From NCBI GenBank assembly GCA_021811615.1, contig JAJZNW010000099.1, positions 1-34,697 on the forward strand: a stretch of 34,697 nt of DNA. The letters are read 5' to 3'. The notes under the pieces are model-generated. The model was not told where the DNA came from and did not search any database. It was given only the letters and a program-made list of their open reading frames with translations. Shown here in pieces: positions 16,871-24,445 of this stretch; position 1 is the first letter of the stretch, and each line of letters begins with the position of its first letter. The translations under genes and the position numbers were made by a program. This DNA comes from Bacteroidota bacterium (GTDB taxonomy: Bacteria; Bacteroidota; Ignavibacteria; Kryptoniales; JAKASW01).

Positions 16871-17914
16871 TTATTTCAGTTTGAACTTGTATGCTTCGAC
16901 AAGGCGGGGGATGACTTCCATCGCATCGCCGACGATTCCGTAATGGCTGATGCTGAAGATCGGTGCATCCGGGTCGGTGTTGATGGCGATGATCTTGTTG
17001 GATTCCTGCATTCCCGCGCGGTGCTGTATCGCTCCGGAAATTCCGACGGCTATATATAACTTCGGCCTGACGGTGACTCCGGTTTGTCCCACCTGCCGTT
17101 CCGGTGGAACGAAACCCGCGTCTACCGCCGCGCGGCTCCCTGCGACCTCGCCGCCGATCACGTGCGCCAGCTCGTGAATCAGTCTGAAATTCTCCTTCGT
17201 CCCGAGCCCGTATCCGCCGGAGACGATGATCGATGCGCCCTTGAGGTTGACCTTACTTTCTTCCCTGTGCTGTTCTATTATGGTGACAAGGTCGTCAAGC
17301 TCATCGCGCTGGTACGGGACGCGTGTTATCTTCCCGTGTACATGACCGTCGATCTTGTGCATTTCCATCACACCTTCACGCACGGTCGCCATCTGGATCG
17401 GGTTATCGGGTGTGATGATGGTTGCGATGATGTTGCCACCGAAGGCAGGACGGATCTGTAAAAGTATTCGCTTGTAATCCCTGCGCAGATAGGTGATGTC
17501 GGAAATCTGCAGATCGGTACAGTCGGCCGTCATGCCGCTCTTCGTGGCCGAGGCTACACGCGGGGCCAGATCCCGGCCGACGGTTGTCGCACCGAACAGG
17601 ACTATCCTCGGCGAATGCTGCCGTACCAGCTCGGTCAGTATCCGTCCATACGGAATCGTCCGGTAATATTTGAGTGCCTCATGGTCCACAACAATAGACT
17701 CGTCGGCGCCGTATTGGAAGGTTTCGTTTGCGAGCTCCGTCATCCCGCTGCCAATGACGATAGATTTCAGCGGGCCGCCCATAGCCCTGGCGAGTTTATG
17801 CCCTTTGCTCAGGAGCTCGAAGCCTACGTCGGCAGCTTTGCTGTTCCGCTGTTCGATGAATACCCAGACTTCGTTTCCGGGCGACTGTCGACTTTCGTTC
17901 GGTAAAGAGGTCAT
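16871..17914 (-). CDS. etfA: Electron transfer flavoprotein alpha subunit
   Basis: This is a 347-residue protein. The N-terminal domain has the Rossmann-like [20 protein letters not shown] and [17 protein letters not shown]. The C-terminal FAD domain (~225-345) has [45 protein letters not shown] and GAIQHRAGM, then NTDPDAPIF, all classic ETF-alpha motifs. It accepts electrons from the acyl-CoA dehydrogenase encoded next. No ferredoxin extension is present. It starts 15 bp downstream of etfB and forms a three-gene unit etfB-etfA-acyl-CoA dehydrogenase on the minus strand. Confidence 0.95.
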   Translation of the reverse strand: MTSLPNESRQSPGNEVWVFIEQRNSKAADVGFELLSKGHKLARAMGGPLKSIVIGSGMTELANETFQYGADESIVVDHEALKYYRTIPYGRILTELVRQHSPRIVLFGATTVGRDLAPRVASATKSGMTADCTDLQISDITYLRRDYKRILLQIRPAFGGNIIATIITPDNPIQMATVREGVMEMHKIDGHVHGKITRVPYQRDELDDLVTIIEQHREESKVNLKGASIIVSGGYGLGTKENFRLIHELAHVIGGEVAGSRAAVDAGFVPPERQVGQTGVTVRPKLYIAVGISGAIQHRAGMQESNKIIAINTDPDAPIFSISHYGIVGDAMEVIPRLVEAYKFKLK

Positions 17915-17929
17915 TATTTTATTTGTCCC

Positions 17930-18817
17930 TCACCCAAGTATATGATCTTCAAACAACTTGTCCACCAGTCTTGAGATCCCCGCCCTGGTGGGTTCTATAT
18001 GCTCGTGATCGCCGCTGCTCAGCACGACCGACTCGACCTTGTAGACCTTGGTCGGCGAGCCGTGAACTCCGCATCTTGCCGGATCGAGGTGCAGGTCGTC
18101 CATCGTAAGAGTCTCGATGAGGAGGGATCGCGATTCGTATTCGTGTACCAGCGCTTCGACCGAGAGAAGCGGATTCCCGTCGACAAGTTTCTCGATCTCG
18201 AGAAGAGAGCGCGCCCCCTTGAAAGCCATCACCCTTTTGGCCTTGAACGGCCTCGGCTCAGCCGCGTCTTTTATGACGGTTACAAGAACCGGCAGGCTGC
18301 ACCTGACCACTTCATAGCCGCCCTCGATTTTCCTTTTGGCCACCACTGATTTTCCGGAGACGGAAACGATTTCTTCGAGGTAAGTAATCTGGGGGACGTG
18401 CAGTTTTTCGGCAGTCTGCGGTCCGACCTGGGCCGTATCGCCGTCGATCGCCTGCCTCCCCGCGAATATGAAATCGTAATCCCCGATTTTCTTGATTGCT
18501 TCGCTGAGAACGTACGAGGTAGCGAGCGTGTCCGCGCCGGCAAATTTCCTGTCGGTCACGAGGCAGGCGTGGTCTGCACCCATGTAAAGGCACTCGCGGA
18601 GAATGTCCGAAGCTCTCGGCGGTCCCATCGTGATTGCGGTTACCGTTCCACCATACTGATCTCTGACCCGGAGTGCGATCTCCATGGCGACACGATCTTC
18701 ATGGTTCAGAATTGCAGGGAGTTTGGCCCTGTTGACCGTCCCGTCTTCCTGCATGACGTTCCCGGTAATGTTGGCGGTGTCCGGGACTTGTTTTACCAGC
18801 ACGACTGATTTATACAT
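17930..18817 (-). CDS. etfB: Electron transfer flavoprotein beta subunit, bifurcating-type sequence
   Basis: This is a 295-residue protein. ATG 18817 is chosen, not an in-frame start 99 bp upstream, because the protein then begins MYKSVVLVKQVPDTA, the standard N-terminus, and a GAGAAGGG ribosome site precedes it. TAITMGPPRASDILRECLYM, GADTLATSYVLS and GRQAIDGDTAQVGPQTAE are present. VKQVPDT and DGDTAQVGP are typical of the ETF-beta group that includes characterised electron-bifurcating ETFs of anaerobes, where a second FAD replaces AMP. This sequence resemblance suggests, but does not prove, bifurcation or confurcation with ferredoxin or flavodoxin. It is the first gene of the etfBA-dehydrogenase unit. 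Confidence 0.92.
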   Translation of the reverse strand: MYKSVVLVKQVPDTANITGNVMQEDGTVNRAKLPAILNHEDRVAMEIALRVRDQYGGTVTAITMGPPRASDILRECLYMGADHACLVTDRKFAGADTLATSYVLSEAIKKIGDYDFIFAGRQAIDGDTAQVGPQTAEKLHVPQITYLEEIVSVSGKSVVAKRKIEGGYEVVRCSLPVLVTVIKDAAEPRPFKAKRVMAFKGARSLLEIEKLVDGNPLLSVEALVHEYESRSLLIETLTMDDLHLDPARCGVHGSPTKVYKVESVVLSSGDHEHIEPTRAGISRLVDKLFEDHILG

Positions 18818-19142
18818 GATGCCCTTCTCGCTCGGTGAATAAGGACGATAGCGCAATTCACATACCACATGCAGACGCACCCGGGAATTTGAAATGGCCG
18901 AATTCAGCCAAAACACGGAGGTGCCGTACCAGTAAGGAATATCTCACTGTGGCATTTAGACGCAATTAGGAAAAAATGTCGCGGATGGGTCAGACTCACG
19001 CAGCCCGATAAGAATAGGCCGGCCCCGACTTACCGGAACATTCTCAGTGTCTGCTGATCGGTATGAAGAGACGTGAACCGGGCAGCCTTCAGTATCTCAG
19101 TTCATGCGAGAAGCAATACAGGAAGAATAATCCGGCGGTTCC
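18818..19142. other. Intergenic gap between hydrogenase-like operon and etfB
   Basis: This 325-bp stretch lies downstream of the small-subunit gene and upstream of etfB, both on the minus strand. I find no coding frame with features, no clear terminator with a U-tract, and no strong promoter hexamers. An A+T-rich patch around 18955-18980 could hold the etfB promoter. The gap suggests that etfBA-dehydrogenase is a separate transcription unit from the membrane complex. Confidence 0.45.
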
Positions 19143-19901
19143 TCAAGCTCTTCCGAGGAACTCGAGTATCGCGTTTATTATGGTGAGAGGATGCGGCGGG
19201 CAGCCGGGTATGTACAAATCGACTTTGATTTCTTCAAGGAAATTTCTGTTTACCCGATCGGAACCAGAGAACACCCCGCCGCTTATCGCGCATGCACCGA
19301 CGGCGATCACGATCTTCGGTTCTCCGATGCTCCGGTAAGCGTCCATCAGTGCGGGAGCCATGTTATTCGTGATAGGGCCGGTCAAAACAATTCCATCGGC
19401 GTGCCGGGGCGATGCCACGAAATCTATTCCGAACCTTCCCATGTCGAAGTTGACATTGCTGCATGCGCTGAGCTCCATTTCACAGCCGTTGCAGCCTCCG
19501 GCTGACACTTGCCTCAGCTTCAGAGAACGTCCGAAGAGCTTATGTATCTCTCTTCTCGATTCGATGGCACTTTCCCGGAAGGTATCGTAACTCTCCCCCG
19601 GGCCGACTATCAAACGTTCCCTGTCGGAAGTGCCGGTCTTATGGCTGCTGGTAAACTTGATCGCGCCCGCCGACGACTTCTCGCACTCTCCGCAGAAGAT
19701 ACACTTGCCGAGGTCGATCGAAAGAGGCTCCCCTGTGATCGCTCCCGTCGGGCAGATGTCGACTACGCTTTGCCAGCTACCTGGATGCTTCGATTCGTCG
19801 ATTACAGGAAACCCCCGATGGCTTTCCATTAGCTGCGAGTTCACAACGTCGGGAATGGCCTGATTCCCATGATGTTTTCTTAATCTGAATAAGTCCAGCA
19901 T
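19143..19901 (-). CDS. HycG/HyfI/NuoB-like small subunit with N-terminal ferredoxin domain
   Basis: This is a 252-residue protein. Residues ~40-85 form a reduced ferredoxin domain: CPTG at Cys50, then CIFCGEC at Cys67, Cys70 and Cys73. The other cysteines of a 2x[4Fe-4S] ferredoxin are missing (EKSSAGAIKF replaces the second CP), leaving ligands for one [4Fe-4S] cluster. From ~125 it is a hydrogenase small subunit/NuoB: GGCNGCEMEL (Cys137, Cys140), GACAISGG (Cys204), PGCPPHP (Cys234), the four ligands of the proximal cluster. It replaces the separate HycF/HyfH plus HycG/HyfI pair of formate hydrogenlyases. It is the last gene of the complex operon, 18 bp after the large subunit. Confidence 0.88.
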   Translation of the reverse strand: MLDLFRLRKHHGNQAIPDVVNSQLMESHRGFPVIDESKHPGSWQSVVDICPTGAITGEPLSIDLGKCIFCGECEKSSAGAIKFTSSHKTGTSDRERLIVGPGESYDTFRESAIESRREIHKLFGRSLKLRQVSAGGCNGCEMELSACSNVNFDMGRFGIDFVASPRHADGIVLTGPITNNMAPALMDAYRSIGEPKIVIAVGACAISGGVFSGSDRVNRNFLEEIKVDLYIPGCPPHPLTIINAILEFLGRA

Positions 19902-19919
19902 TTCACTTCTGTGATTGAC

Positions 19920-21407
19920 TCATAAATCGAACCCGGAATATGAGAGGTCGAAACTCTTGTTGCACAAAGGGAAATCGGAGATTCCCTCGCCGCGCACGGC
20001 GAGCGAAAGCGCAAACCAGTTGTTGAACGAGGGATCTTTGATTTTCACTTTTCTGATCTTCGCTTCGCTGTCTGTGATGAGAACGTAAGCGATCTCGCCG
20101 CGCCATCCCTCGGTTAGAGAAATAACCAGTCTGCCGGGGCGGAGAGAGCCCGTGGTCTGTATGATTTGTCCGTCAGCCAATCCGACGAGTTGTTCCCTGA
20201 TAATCTTCATGGACTGCTGTATCTCTATGAACCTGATATAAGCTCGTGAAAATACATCGCCGCCGGGCAGAGTCAGCTTGTGGACGGGAAGAAACTCGAA
20301 TCCACCGAACGGATGGTCCGAGCGCACGTCGACTGGAACGCCGCTTGCGCGGGCCGCGGGACCTACCATACCGATGGCCGATGCGGTTTCTTTACTTACC
20401 ACACCGGTTGTCTCGAATCTTTCGAGCACCGAAGCGGACGAGAAAAACACTTCCGACGCGAGAGCGACTTCGGCTTCAAGTTTGTCAATCGTATTCAGCA
20501 CCCGGTCGCGCAAGCCGGCCGTGATATCGAAATCAACGCCGCCCAATTTCATCAGACCTCTTCCGAATCGGTTTCCGCAAATGGCCATTGTCGTGTTTAT
20601 GACTTTCGTTCGCAGCGCGCCGAAGACGGAATTTCCAGTCAGATATGCCACATCTCCCGAAAGAGCGGAGAGGTCCCCCAGATGGACAGCTATTCTTTCA
20701 AGCTCTAGCGCTACCGTGCGAATCATCTTTGCTCTCCGTGGCACCACGATCCCGGCAAGCGCTTCGTATGCCCGGATGAATCCGCCCGCATGACCGATAA
20801 CGGTGTCGCCCGCCACCGACTCTGCCAGCTTCTCCAGATAAATGGGACGACTCCCGTTTCTCACGAACAGCTCTTCAACTCCGCGATGCTGGAAGCCAAG
20901 CTTGATCTCGAGCTGGTACACCTTCTCGCCGTGACATGAAAACCTGAAGTGTCCGGGCTCGATTACGCCGGCATGTATTGGACCAATGCCGACCTCATGC
21001 ACCTCCTCGCCTTTCATACTGAAGAACCCGTACTGGTTCTCGCTCAGATCTATTCCCGGTATGCCTTTCCGGAGCGGCTTCAGCCACGGATGGCCGACGG
21101 GTTCGATACCGAACTCCTCGTAAAACTCCCTTTCGAAAAGATGTGCGGCGGGAACCTCAGGAGTCATCGAGGTAAAACTCTTTTCGTCCTTTAGAACCGA
21201 AGAAGCAACATAAAGTCTCGAAGACTCGTCGTCTGCGAGCACCGCGTAGACCGGAATATTCCCGGCATGTCTATCGCCGAAGAATTGAACGAGCCTGTTT
21301 CCCTTCGCAATCCGGTCGATGATTTGTTGTCTAATCTCTTCAATCGGCAGAACCGGTATCTCCCCGACCGCGACGGTCTGCAGATTCCTTATTTCGAGCC
21401 AGCTCAT
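19920..21407 (-). CDS. HycE/HyfG-like NuoC-NuoD fusion lacking Ni-Fe ligands (Ehr-type)
   Basis: This is a 495-residue protein. Residues 1-~105 are the NuoC-like 30-kDa domain ending in HLFEREFYEEFGIEP; ~120-495 are the hydrogenase/NuoD-like large subunit: GIGPIHAGVIEPGHFRF, GFQHRGVEELF, HAGGFIRAYEAL, DHPFGGF. In true group 4 hydrogenases a RxCGxC and a C-terminal DPCxxC bind Ni-Fe. Here the first reads ESVAGDT, with Ala199 and Thr202 in place of cysteine, and the C-terminus ends SFDLSYSGFDL with Ser489 and Gly492. It therefore cannot hold Ni-Fe, and no C-terminal processing peptide is present. This matches the energy-converting-hydrogenase-related (Ehr) class, whose electron partners are not established. 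Confidence 0.88.
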   Translation of the reverse strand: MSWLEIRNLQTVAVGEIPVLPIEEIRQQIIDRIAKGNRLVQFFGDRHAGNIPVYAVLADDESSRLYVASSVLKDEKSFTSMTPEVPAAHLFEREFYEEFGIEPVGHPWLKPLRKGIPGIDLSENQYGFFSMKGEEVHEVGIGPIHAGVIEPGHFRFSCHGEKVYQLEIKLGFQHRGVEELFVRNGSRPIYLEKLAESVAGDTVIGHAGGFIRAYEALAGIVVPRRAKMIRTVALELERIAVHLGDLSALSGDVAYLTGNSVFGALRTKVINTTMAICGNRFGRGLMKLGGVDFDITAGLRDRVLNTIDKLEAEVALASEVFFSSASVLERFETTGVVSKETASAIGMVGPAARASGVPVDVRSDHPFGGFEFLPVHKLTLPGGDVFSRAYIRFIEIQQSMKIIREQLVGLADGQIIQTTGSLRPGRLVISLTEGWRGEIAYVLITDSEAKIRKVKIKDPSFNNWFALSLAVRGEGISDFPLCNKSFDLSYSGFDL

Positions 21408-21421
21408 ATCGTCGGCAGCCC

Positions 21422-22888
21422 CTATCTCCCTGCGACCCGTGCGACCGGCGCTGGGACGCTCGAAACAAATGCGGCTGCCTTGCTCAACATCTCATTCACA
21501 AGATTCGGCATGTTTATCCCGACTATCACCAGTGCTGCCAGCAAAACGATCTGAGGCAGATACGCGGACGATGCAGGTCTCACTGAACCTGCACCTTCAA
21601 TACCGCTGTCACCAAAGGCCATCCTGAACACGGCCTTGCCCATTCCAAAAGTCACGACGACGATGAAAAGGAAAAATAAGACAGCGAGCCATCCCTGGCC
21701 GTTTACCCAGAACGCCCTGATGATGAAAAACTTGCTTATGAAAATTGGAAACGGCGGGATACCGATTATGGCGAGGAAGGAAGCCATCCAGATCCACCCT
21801 GTGACAGGATCTCTTTTCAATAGTCCTTGGACATCTTCTATCTTCTTCGTCCCGTAGCTATGAAGGATGTTGCCCGAAGTAAGAAAAAGCGAAGTCTTGG
21901 AAAAAGAATGCGCCAGTGTCTGGAGCATCGCCGCGAAAAGACCCGGCTGTCCGAGTCCGACCCCGATGAACATGATTCCCATGTTCTCGACGGAGGAGTA
22001 CGCCAGCATGCGCTTGTAATTTTTCACCCGAAGCATGTAAACCGCGCTGACGAGGAGCGACAGAAACCCTGTGAGGAGAAGTATGATGTTCGAGAAAGCC
22101 TGCTGATCTGCACGGACAAGAATCACCTGCACTCGCAGTATCCCGAGAAAGGCGGAGTTTAGCAGCGTTCCCGAAAGGAGTGCAGACACCGGCGAGGGAG
22201 CTTCGGAGTGTGCGTCTGGTAGCCAGGCATGTATCGGAGCCACACCCACCTTCGTCCCGAGCCCGACGAACAGGAATGCGAAGGAGAGCTTCAGCCACAC
22301 CGGGTTAATCTCCGACGCGTGAAGGTACAAGTCGCTGAAGAAGAGAGAGCCGATCCTTTCGCTCCCTATCGAAAGAGTTATTATACCGACAAACGCGAGG
22401 GCGATACCGATAGAACAGATGTAGATGTATTTCCACGTGGCTTCGAGCGAAGACTTCTTCTTCTCGAAATAAATGAGGAGTGCGCTTGTGAGCGTGGTCG
22501 CTTCGACGAAGACCCATAGAAGAGCGAGGTTTGTGGCGAGTATTACGCCCGCCATCGCAACCACGAAGGCGAGGATTTCCAGAATATATACAGACTCCTG
22601 GCGCGCGTTAAGATTGTGCTCGCTGAAATAGGAGAGGCTGTAAACCGACACTCCCGCGAAGACGATCGCCATTACGGCGAAGAAGAAGAGACCGATGCAG
22701 TCGAATCTGAAATAGACAAGCAACCAATCTGGCAGCCACCTCCAGTCGATTCCAAGCCAGACCATGAGCGCGACCACGACAAAAAGGGCGGCCGAGCCGA
22801 GAAGTGCGACCCGGTTGACAATCCTGCTCTTCGCGGCAAAGCTTATCACGCCAAATACGAGAGGGAGTATAATTACAAGCGTAATCAC
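21422..22888 (-). CDS. hyfF: HyfF-like Mrp/NuoN-type antiporter subunit
   Basis: This 488-residue integral membrane protein has about 14 hydrophobic segments. It carries the proton_antipo_M signature: a TM5 glutamate in LLWVFVEATTLTSALLIYFE, and GLGTKVGVAPIHAWLPD then AHSEAPSPVSALLSG with the conserved Lys and His of ion-pumping subunits. SSVENMGIMFIGVGLG and SFSKTSLFLTSGNILHSYGT also fit HyfF. In complex I and group 4 hydrogenases such subunits translocate H+ or Na+. It ends 14 bp before the large subunit gene and follows the HyfE-like gene by one base, consistent with co-translation in the operon. Confidence 0.9.
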   Translation of the reverse strand: MITLVIILPLVFGVISFAAKSRIVNRVALLGSAALFVVVALMVWLGIDWRWLPDWLLVYFRFDCIGLFFFAVMAIVFAGVSVYSLSYFSEHNLNARQESVYILEILAFVVAMAGVILATNLALLWVFVEATTLTSALLIYFEKKKSSLEATWKYIYICSIGIALAFVGIITLSIGSERIGSLFFSDLYLHASEINPVWLKLSFAFLFVGLGTKVGVAPIHAWLPDAHSEAPSPVSALLSGTLLNSAFLGILRVQVILVRADQQAFSNIILLLTGFLSLLVSAVYMLRVKNYKRMLAYSSVENMGIMFIGVGLGQPGLFAAMLQTLAHSFSKTSLFLTSGNILHSYGTKKIEDVQGLLKRDPVTGWIWMASFLAIIGIPPFPIFISKFFIIRAFWVNGQGWLAVLFFLFIVVVTFGMGKAVFRMAFGDSGIEGAGSVRPASSAYLPQIVLLAALVIVGINMPNLVNEMLSKAAAFVSSVPAPVARVAGR

Positions 22889-22889
22889 A

Positions 22890-23525
22890 TCAGTCCTTCA
22901 GCTCCGTCAGTACATCGACGTGGCTTCCGTCGTATATCTCGTTGATCTTGTTGAAGAAAATCGCGAAGAGATAGATGGCGACGAACAGATCGAGAAGTAC
23001 CCCGATGTTCACGAGCATAGGCAGCTCGTTGGCCACGGAAAGAGACAGGAGGAAGATCCCGTTTTCGAGCATCATGTAGCAGAGGATGTGCGTGATGATC
23101 CGCTTCCGGTTGACGATGAGGAAGAGGCTCAGCATCATAATCGCTATGGAAATGCCGAAGTAGAGTGGTTTTATGTTGCCACCGGTGCGGGCCGCCCAGA
23201 ATGCCGCGACAAAGCCGAAGACGAATATTCCGCTGGCGATGAGAAGCGAATAGAACTGCGAAATATAAGGCTCTATCTCGCGGGGAGTCTCATTCCTCCG
23301 GATCACGGTCAGGAGGAAATACGGAATGACCACCGTCTTGACGATGAGCGTCTCGAAAACGAGGAACGCAATATTCAGCCAGCTCATCTCCTTTACCCCG
23401 ACCATCACGAGGAGAAACAAAAGAAAGCCCTGCGCCGCCAGAGTCTTGACGTAAGCCTCGATCCTGCTCACCGACGATACGTAAAGCATCGTAGTGCCGA
23501 GAAGTATTATCAGGATATCGGTCAC
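22890..23525 (-). CDS. hyfE: HyfE-like membrane subunit (NuoK-related)
   Basis: This is a 211-residue membrane protein with about seven hydrophobic segments. SWLNIAFLVFETLIVKTVVI followed by PYFLL and RNETPREIEPYIS, and CYMMLENGIFLLSLSV near the C-terminus, fit HyfE, which resembles an extended NuoK. The glutamates within the membrane segments (FLVFETLIVK and MLENGIF) are the ones expected in a proton path. It starts four bases inside the end of the HyfC-like gene (ATGA-type overlap, 23522-23525). Confidence 0.87.
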   Translation of the reverse strand: MTDILIILLGTTMLYVSSVSRIEAYVKTLAAQGFLLFLLVMVGVKEMSWLNIAFLVFETLIVKTVVIPYFLLTVIRRNETPREIEPYISQFYSLLIASGIFVFGFVAAFWAARTGGNIKPLYFGISIAIMMLSLFLIVNRKRIITHILCYMMLENGIFLLSLSVANELPMLVNIGVLLDLFVAIYLFAIFFNKINEIYDGSHVDVLTELKD

Positions 23526-24445
23526 TTGATTACTCCGAAAAGAAAGAACGCGACGACTGCAAATGAGGTAAGTGCAAGTGTGGTCATAAGAAAGAGAAAC
23601 TGCGGGATGTGGGAAATCCTGGACCGAGCTATGAGCGACTCGACGACCCCGACCGAGACGAACACGAGAGCAACGATGGCTGCAGAGAGGACGCAGGCAA
23701 CCATGAGCGGCACGGAGGAAGGCAAAAAGAGATCGGCTATCAGGATCGCGATTACCGTCATCTTCAACGATGCCGCGTATTGAACGAATGCCAGGTCCGG
23801 GCCGGAGTAGTCGAGCACCATCACTTCATGAATCATGGTCAGCTCGAGATGCGTGGTCGGATCGTCGACCGGCACGCGGCTCCCTTCCGCGAGCAGCATT
23901 ATGAACAAAGAGACGACCAGGAGTATTTTCACAAGCGGCGAGTAACCGGACGAGAGATTAACGGACGCAAATATGGATTCAAATGAAAAATGGCGCGTCA
24001 GGAGGGCGAGCGAACCGATCACGATGAAGAAGGCGGTTTCGACGATCGTGGAGTAAGTGACTTCCCTGCTCGCGCCCATTCCTTCGAAACTGCTGCCGGT
24101 ATCGAGCGCGCCGAGCACCATTAGAAACTTGGCTAGTCCGAGCAAGTATGCGAAAAGGACGAAATCGCCTTCGAAATGAATAAACGATCCGAAAATCGGA
24201 ATCGGCGTGACCATCAACGCGACGAAAGTCGCAGCGATTCCGATTGACGGGGCTATCCTGAAAACAGGGGAAGTCGTCGTGCTGATTACCTCCCCTTTCC
24301 CTAGAAGCTTGAAGAAATCATAATACGGCTGCAGCACCGGCGCGCCTTTCCTTCCCGCCCAAAGGGCCTTTACCTTTGCTGTCAGGCCGATGAGGAACAA
24401 AGGCGAAATCACGATTATGATTTCTGTTACCGCTGCCGGCATCAT
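23522..24445 (-). CDS. hyfC: HyfC-like membrane subunit (NuoH family)
   Basis: This is a 307-residue protein when started at ATG 24445, which overlaps the upstream stop as ATGA; the open frame extends further 5' but that part is antisense-like and lies inside the HyfB gene. Motifs of the NuoH/HycD/HyfC family: GLTAKVKALWAGRKGAPVLQ, PYYDFFKLLGKGE, FEGMGASREVTYS and RVPVDDPTTHLELTMIHE, the last being the acidic loop that meets the large and small subunits. About eight membrane segments. It links the peripheral electron-transfer arm to the antiporter-like subunits. Confidence 0.9.
   Translation of the reverse strand: MMPAAVTEIIIVISPLFLIGLTAKVKALWAGRKGAPVLQPYYDFFKLLGKGEVISTTTSPVFRIAPSIGIAATFVALMVTPIPIFGSFIHFEGDFVLFAYLLGLAKFLMVLGALDTGSSFEGMGASREVTYSTIVETAFFIVIGSLALLTRHFSFESIFASVNLSSGYSPLVKILLVVSLFIMLLAEGSRVPVDDPTTHLELTMIHEVMVLDYSGPDLAFVQYAASLKMTVIAILIADLFLPSSVPLMVACVLSAAIVALVFVSVGVVESLIARSRISHIPQFLFLMTTLALTSFAVVAFFLFGVIK

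Noticed and set aside
18818..18916. 5' extension of etfB by 33 residues
   Set aside because: Every ETF-beta begins near MYKSVVLVKQVPDT-like sequence; the extension has no family match and ATG 18817 has a ribosome site.
19920..21407. Functional Ni-Fe hydrogenase
   Set aside because: Both cysteine pairs that bind Ni-Fe are substituted, and there is no C-terminal processing motif.
22764..23783. Long + strand frame of 339 residues opposite the HyfE/HyfF/HyfC-like genes
   Set aside because: The translation is very charged (E, D, R, H-rich), the usual antisense shadow of hydrophobic membrane-protein codons.
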